DNA from: Bradysia coprophila
Taxonomy: Eukaryota > Arthropoda > Insecta > Diptera > Sciaridae
DNA: 64,000 bases
Direction of reading: 5' to 3'
Assembly: GCF_014529535.1 (NCBI RefSeq)
Contig: NW_023503374.1
Span: 6,572,001-6,636,000, forward strand
A program made the translations under genes and the position numbers. This document shows, piece after piece, positions 58,746-64,000 of this stretch (position 1 is its first letter; each line of letters begins with the position of its first letter). The notes beneath the pieces are model-generated. The model worked only from the letters and a program-made list of their open reading frames with translations. It was not told where the DNA came from and did no database searches.

Positions 58746-60974
58746 CATAATTAATATAGGAATACAGCTTTTACAATAATTTCGAATGTCTTTGATCATA
58801 GTTGGCCAAACGAAATCTTTTTTTATCGTAGTTGTAGAAGCTTTGATTCCTGGATGAGCAAAGTTATGGACTTTGTCAAAAACAATTTTGCGAAAATCAG
58901 GAGGAACAATCGGTCTCAAGTTTCCAGTTGATATATCACAAAATATGTCTGTACCATGATAGTCCGTTTTAATAACTTTAAGACTCGTGTCTTTTTTTAC
59001 TTTGTCGATTACCGTCATATCTCTGGTTTGGGCTTCGGCTAGTAATTTATAATCAATTGAGCTATCAAGTGATATTGAATGTACTATGTTCAATGTTTCT
59101 ATTCGAGACATTGCATCAGCAACAACATTTTTCTTTCCAGGTAGATGTCGAATATCAGTTGAAAACTGAGATATGTAGTTTAGTTGTCGTATTTGACGAG
59201 GGGTTGCTTTGTCAGCTTTTTGAGTGAAGGCATGAACTAATGGTTTATGATCTGTGAAGATCGTAAATTCCATTCCTTCTAAAATTTGTCGGAAATGTTT
59301 AATTCCTTCATAGATGGCTAAGAGTTCTTTATCATAAGTTGAATACTTAAGCTGTGCAGTATTTAATTTTTGTGAATAAAATGATAAAGGTTGCCATTTA
59401 TTATTGACAAACTGAACAACTACACCTCCAAGTGCATAATCGGAAGCATCGACATGTAAACCGATAGGTGCGTCAGTTTTAGGGTGCGCTAGCAAAGTTG
59501 CGTTTGCTAAATCTGATTTACATTTGTTGAAAGCTTCTATCATGGTCACAGTCCAGGTGATAGGTGTTTTATCGTTCTTTATGTTGCCTTTCATGCAAGA
59601 AAACAATGGTAGTTGTGTTTCTGCGGCGTGTGGCATGAAGCGACGGAAAAAATTGATCATACCGAGAAATCGTTTGAGCTTGGTGACTGTATCCGGTAAG
59701 GGAAAGTCTAATATTGATTTAACTCGGTTGTCGAGAGGTTTTGTTCCGTGTTCATTTATTAGAAATCCGAGGAATTTGACTTCTTTTTGTCCGAAAACAC
59801 ATTTTTGCAAGTTAATAACTACGCCGTAGTCGTTGAGGCGAGCAAAAAGTATTTTGAGATGTTTTTTGTGTTCTTCTTCATTTTCGGAAGCAATTAGAAT
59901 ATCGTCAAGGTAGACGAAACAGAAGTCTAATTCTTTGAGGACTTCGTTCATAAAACGTTGGAACGTCTGACCGGCATTGCATAGACCGAAAGTCATGAAT
60001 GGAAATTCAAATAAACCAAACGGTGTTATGATTGCCGTCTTTTGTATGTCGTCTTCGTGAACGGGTATTTGGTTATAAGCTCTGACTAAATCGACAACGC
60101 TGAAGATCTTTTTTCCATGCAAGAAATAGTTAAATTCTTGGATGTTTGGAACTGGATATCGATCTGGTTGCGTTGCAGCATTTAAACGTCGGTAATCGCC
60201 ACATGGTCTAAAACCACCTGATGGTTTTTCTTTTATCAGTAATGGTGTTGCCCAGGGGCTGTCTGAGGGGCGACATATACCGAGTTTAAGCATATCGTCG
60301 ATTTCTTTTTTAGCTATTGGAAGCTTAGAGGGATGTAATCTTCGAGCTTTTGCAAAAAGTGGGGCACATTTGGTAACGATGTGATGTTTAACATTGTGCT
60401 TTTTCACTTTTGATTTAAATTTTGTCAAGTCAAGAATATCTGGAAATTCGTTGACTAATTGATAGTAAACTGAAATGTTCGATATGGTTTTAATCGAATT
60501 TTTATTTTTTCGTGTACCAACGGTTGTTCCGATAGAAGAAATTGAAGTTTTACTGTCAATTAGTCTGTTGTTTTTAATATCGACGAGTAAGTCGAATTTT
60601 TGGAGTAGGTCAGCTCCAATGATGGGTTGTTGCACGTCTGCAATTATAAAAATCCATCTTATATTTCTTTTTAGGCCTAAATTAATAGTGACCGATTTGC
60701 TCCCATAAGTCTTAATAGGAGTACCATTAGCTGCATGAAGTTGGAATTGACATGGAGCATGGCTTCTTTCTTTATAACTTGGTGGAATGACTGATATGTC
60801 GGCACCAGTGTCAATTAAGAAAGTATTTCCAGTATTCTTTTCTTGAATGTATAAGCGACTTATGTCTTTGCCTTCGTCAAATTGCGCTTGGTTTGACTGG
60901 CTGTTTAGTTTTTTGGGTTGCGTTTTTTTATATTGCTCTTGTCTGGATAAGAACAAGGTGGTGTACAACGCCAC
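58716..60974 (-). CDS. Retrotransposon Pol (protease, reverse transcriptase, RNase H, partial integrase), 3' truncated
   Basis: The frame is -1 relative to gag and overlaps its end by about 70 bp, as for a frameshift-expressed Pol. In order: aspartic protease ([13 protein letters not shown]), reverse transcriptase ([46 protein letters not shown]; the catalytic YLDD in [12 protein letters not shown]), RNase H ([41 protein letters not shown]) and the start of integrase (zinc-binding [12 protein letters not shown]...YCKSC). After the last Cys the frame runs into unrelated residues and stops, so the catalytic integrase domain is absent, through an internal deletion. No stops occur upstream, so the loss is recent. 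Confidence 0.9.
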   Translation of the reverse strand: MALYTTLFLSRQEQYKKTQPKKLNSQSNQAQFDEGKDISRLYIQEKNTGNTFLIDTGADISVIPPSYKERSHAPCQFQLHAANGTPIKTYGSKSVTINLGLKRNIRWIFIIADVQQPIIGADLLQKFDLLVDIKNNRLIDSKTSISSIGTTVGTRKNKNSIKTISNISVYYQLVNEFPDILDLTKFKSKVKKHNVKHHIVTKCAPLFAKARRLHPSKLPIAKKEIDDMLKLGICRPSDSPWATPLLIKEKPSGGFRPCGDYRRLNAATQPDRYPVPNIQEFNYFLHGKKIFSVVDLVRAYNQIPVHEDDIQKTAIITPFGLFEFPFMTFGLCNAGQTFQRFMNEVLKELDFCFVYLDDILIASENEEEHKKHLKILFARLNDYGVVINLQKCVFGQKEVKFLGFLINEHGTKPLDNRVKSILDFPLPDTVTKLKRFLGMINFFRRFMPHAAETQLPLFSCMKGNIKNDKTPITWTVTMIEAFNKCKSDLANATLLAHPKTDAPIGLHVDASDYALGGVVVQFVNNKWQPLSFYSQKLNTAQLKYSTYDKELLAIYEGIKHFRQILEGMEFTIFTDHKPLVHAFTQKADKATPRQIRQLNYISQFSTDIRHLPGKKNVVADAMSRIETLNIVHSISLDSSIDYKLLAEAQTRDMTVIDKVKKDTSLKVIKTDYHGTDIFCDISTGNLRPIVPPDFRKIVFDKVHNFAHPGIKASTTTIKKDFVWPTMIKDIRNYCKSCIPILIMNSMIKFHHL

Positions 60975-61774
60975 GACCGTTTACCGTAGTCTAAATGACT
61001 TTTACAAAATCCGCTAGGAGATTGTTTATCTCGGTTAGGAGATTTAGACTTATTACGATTTCGCGAATCAGATCTGATGCGGGAGTTAGACTTATTGATT
61101 TCTTTTTGTAAAGAATCAATTTTGTCTTCCAGTTTGCAGAACTGTTGTGCTAGATCGCAGTCATTGACTGGTTGTTGTTTGGTAAAAGTCTGTATTTTAT
61201 CTAAATCCATGGTTTCGTAAATTTTGTCGGCCATGAGACTTAGTTGTTCCAATGGTTCGGAACTATACGACAAAATGCTTTGGATGTTTTGTGGTAGTCG
61301 GTTAAACCATAATTCTTGTAATAAGTCATCGGAGACTTTGTTACAAGTGTTGTCTTTCATTTTTCGTAATAATTCTGAAGGTTTGCACGCTTCATTAATT
61401 GAATTATTGTCGAAAAGATGTTTTAGTTTTTTACGGTCAGAGACTGAAAATTCTTTGATCAACCGATTTTTAAGAGTTAAATACTTATCATTGTCTGGTG
61501 GGTTCATTACAATATCACTGACTTTGTCAAGGATATCGGTGTCTAATTTTCCAACCAGATGATTGTATTTGGATGTGTCGGCTCTTATAGCATTTGTCGC
61601 AAATTGAGCTTTGATCTGCATAAACCATATTTCTGGTTTTGCTTTCCAGAAAGGTGGTAATTTTAACTGGACAGATCGAATTGTGCCGTCGTTGTTATTG
61701 GCATGAACAACATTTCTTGCGCCGTCTGTTTCATTGGCGGGTTGTTCAACTATAATTTCTTCTGTATCACTCAT
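60905..61774 (-). CDS. Retrotransposon Gag, 289 aa
   Basis: Starts at a true ATG (61,774) about 220 bp after the primer-binding site. A helical capsid-like core ([54 protein letters not shown]) is followed by a basic Ser/Arg stretch and a C-terminal Cys/His cluster ([19 protein letters not shown]). The PPFW..P..WF.Q...F and CxxHxxYGxxxxxCxPPC patterns are typical of Gag in one arthropod Ty3/gypsy group. The frame is intact. Confidence 0.88.
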   Translation of the reverse strand: MSDTEEIIVEQPANETDGARNVVHANNNDGTIRSVQLKLPPFWKAKPEIWFMQIKAQFATNAIRADTSKYNHLVGKLDTDILDKVSDIVMNPPDNDKYLTLKNRLIKEFSVSDRKKLKHLFDNNSINEACKPSELLRKMKDNTCNKVSDDLLQELWFNRLPQNIQSILSYSSEPLEQLSLMADKIYETMDLDKIQTFTKQQPVNDCDLAQQFCKLEDKIDSLQKEINKSNSRIRSDSRNRNKSKSPNRDKQSPSGFCKSHLDYGKRSWRCTPPCSYPDKSNIKKRNPKN

Positions 61775-61994
61775 CGTAGATTATGCAAAAAATTTTATTT
61801 TGCAAAATATTTTTTAGATGAGACAAAGGAAACTTTGCGTTTATTGATTTTGTTCTCACAAATAAATTTAATTATTTGGACGGTAGAACTCAATCGAATT
61901 TATTCTTGTTATTGCTAACAATTTATTTTAAACAGTTGCTTGTTAGCAATTAATATATCGAAGCGTATAGCTTGATATTGACTTTGTATTCAGA

Positions 61995-62007
61995 GTCGGG
62001 GTCACCA
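61995..62007 (-). other. Primer-binding site of the LTR element
   Basis: Minus strand TGGTGACCCCGAC directly after the LTR. Its TGG start is the complement of a tRNA CCA end. Which tRNA serves is not decided. Confidence 0.65.
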
Positions 62008-62318
62008 ATTATATGGGGAACGAAAAGGCAAGATGCTTTCAGTTTGAATCCATATATTTGAATGAATCTTAGTCTAACAAATACACCGTATATATAGGGG
62101 ATACAATGTCTACTATGTCTGGAATCATTTGATTGGCATACTGTGATGAATTGATATGTTGTCGAGTGTTGGCGAGTGTTGACGAGTTACCACAATCCTA
62201 AGGTATTACCAGAGGTTGGGGTAAAGCGGACAATCACTAAGGATATCTACTGCAGGCTTAACTACTCGTCTTAGTCTAAGAATGGAAGTTTCACATAAGA
62301 CGCATGTAGTGTAACACT
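62008..62318 (-). repeat. Putative 5' LTR, ~311 bp
   Basis: On the minus strand it begins AGTGTTACACTACATGCG and ends CCCCATATAAT before the primer-binding site. It contains a TATA motif (CCCTATATATACGG) about 90 bp from its end. As only one copy is present, the outer border is inferred from the AGT...AAT end rule rather than from a second LTR. Confidence 0.55.
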
Positions 62319-64000
62319 CGATTGATTTCGTAAAATCGAAGCAAAATTTCAATCGGATTTTTGTTGAATGTTTTTTTTAATAAAAGACTAACAAAACGAA
62401 TAAAATAAAATTCCATAAAGCAAAGTCATGATTGAATGCATAATTCATCAAAACATTTGTTGTATATTATACCATCGAAATTACCACCGACGCAAAATCG
62501 AAAACAATAACAGTAATAGTTCAACGAAAACCTAGAAATAGAAAGGAAAATTGTTATGAATTTACGAGGAGTTTCAATTACAGCATTCGAAGATCGATTA
62601 TGCCTTTCAGGCTTCTTATCGCATAGTAGAGGTTTGATGAAATTGCTGGTTAAATAAAATATATGCCAGAGCGCACGAATGATATACGAAATGAATGTAA
62701 TTTTTCGCTTTGGCTGTACTTATGTTTTTCCAAATTGAAAATTTATGAGTATGCCTCTATTAACGTGGAAGTTAAAATTAATAATACATTTTGCGATACG
62801 TCCTACCTTACTTTGCATTTCGTTTTATTCCGGCCACTTCTATGTAAAACAGCATTGGCATAGTTAGTCGGTTGGTTGGTTTTTTTTCCTCAATACTCAA
62901 ACAATAAATATTGTTACTTGTAATTACTAATGGATAAGCCAGCCTACGCCAAAAAACGTAATCCCACCTGACATTATTCTCGAGATTTAAATAAAAATTC
63001 TATTTCTATATTCTAATCAATTCCAGTTTTAAGTTTTTCATTTCAATAATTCAATAATGGAGATGTGGTGGTCTTACTGCCTTCGATAGCGATGTTTTAA
63101 CACAATTCCCAATAACAATCCGGTCAAATGAATCATAACCATATTGATGTAGAAATAGCTCGTTGGACGGTGAAATAAAGAGGAAAATATGAAGGTCGAT
63201 GACCAGCTCGATTTTTATAGGAGAAAACACCGATCGTCTATCGAGGGAAAATATTTTCAGCTTTCATTTAGTATAGGACTCAAAAGATCGTTACATCTTC
63301 GATTTTTCGTATCTAAAATTCCAAATACCTTCCAGAGGGGAAAACCCTAGAAAGCGGATACACAATCACACCTGACAGTAACAGTCTCCAACTTTTCTAA
63401 TTTCTTCGCAGCGAACTTATGAAGAAAAGCAAGAAATTTAGCATACGAAGACACTTTGAGATGTGATTGACTGTTTATGGAATCAGATTTAGCTTTTCGA
63501 TAATCTGCAGTGTCCCATGGGATCTGACAAAATACTCTAAACAATGTTCATTGATCATGTCCACTAGCAAATACAAATGATGTAAACGACTCAACAGTAC
63601 CTTGGATACGAGTTTTATATAAATTCACATTCGATGTTTAATTGATCTGCTTTGGCGGCTTTTTATGAATTCGACTTTGGTATATATCTGGTTTGGTAAT
63701 TGATTTTCAAAATCATTTACCAGACTGCATTTCCAAAAATTAAATCAATTTTAACAAGAAATTCAACTGTATCGGAGCTTGTGTGCTGTGGGATTTTTTT
63801 TTCTTCTTCAAAATACCTTGAATTTGTGATTGGTGTGCCTTTTAGTCGTCATCATTCTATTTATTAAACTAAATTTGAAATTCCATAGTGTCAGTTAGCA
63901 TCCAATTTAGTCATAACATCAGTCACTCATGCTAAATAAAACCACACAGCGCTGTTGTGTTTATTGCTGAGCTTTGTACATTAATTCTCCAGCATTTCTG
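62319..64000. other. Right-end stretch, no gene recognised
   Basis: AT-rich DNA with short open frames only. Later exons of the secreted-protein gene may lie here or beyond but none can be supported. The phrase GGTCGATGACCAG at about 63,197 also occurs at about 3,496, and may be a short shared repeat. Confidence 0.4.

Larger units (their letters stand above)
58570..62318 (-). mobile_element. Truncated Ty3/gypsy LTR retrotransposon (5' LTR, gag, partial pol)
   Basis: Read on the minus strand: 5' LTR (62,318-62,008), primer-binding site TGGTGACCCCGAC (62,007-61,995), gag and pol. The integrase core, the rest of the 3' part and the second LTR are missing, so the copy cannot move by itself. It follows exon 3 of the secreted-protein gene, in the opposite orientation. 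Confidence 0.85.

Overview
The window is AT-rich eukaryotic DNA with compact genes, GT-AG introns mostly of 45-70 bp, and many transposon remnants. Protein content (Set2, lamin B receptor, SLC17 carriers, arthropod-type Ty3/gypsy and Tc1/IS630 elements) points to an insect, probably a dipteran; the species is inference only.

Left part (1-29 kb): a short PKA-inhibitor gene (2.9 kb, +); a 10-exon SLC17 anion transporter (9.5-11.9 kb, +); the 10-exon histone H3K36 methyltransferase Set2/SETD2 (14.3-21.6 kb, +); a two-exon mitochondrial ATP synthase subunit s / DMAC2L-like gene (22.4-23.1 kb, -); unassigned exon-like segments (23.1-24.3 kb, -); and the lamin B receptor (24.4-26.7 kb, +). Exon frames join without internal stops for all named genes. 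The spaces between them hold several foldback/MITE-type repeats.

Right part (29-64 kb): dominated by one gene on + with very long introns, encoding a secreted Gln/Pro-rich protein. Its signal-peptide exon is at 30,975, exon 2 at 52,559 (intron 21.5 kb) and exon 3 at 58,293 (intron 5.5 kb); it runs on past what I can follow. Its introns and flanks carry an apparently intact Tc1/IS630-type transposon with two convergent ORFs (33.2-36.1 kb), a ~145-bp tandem array inside a hairpin-ended repeat region (40-41.4 kb), a helicase-like ORF scrap (43.2 kb), a non-LTR retrotransposon 3' scrap (47.2-47.6 kb), a non-autonomous hAT element (53.0-54.3 kb) and a truncated Ty3/gypsy element with one LTR (58.7-62.3 kb).

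Two things deserve most attention. First, the transposon at 33.2-36.1 kb pairs a DD34E transposase with a second, unrecognised 310-residue ORF inside shared long terminal inverted repeats. Second, eleven divergent copies of a short sequence family lie between 29 and 57.6 kb, in both orientations. Several share one decayed reading frame (motifs SSVIDNDDKNK and TNEVQDF), and one copy at 46.5-46.9 kb still has an open three-exon structure with short introns and a poly(A) signal. I could not identify this family.
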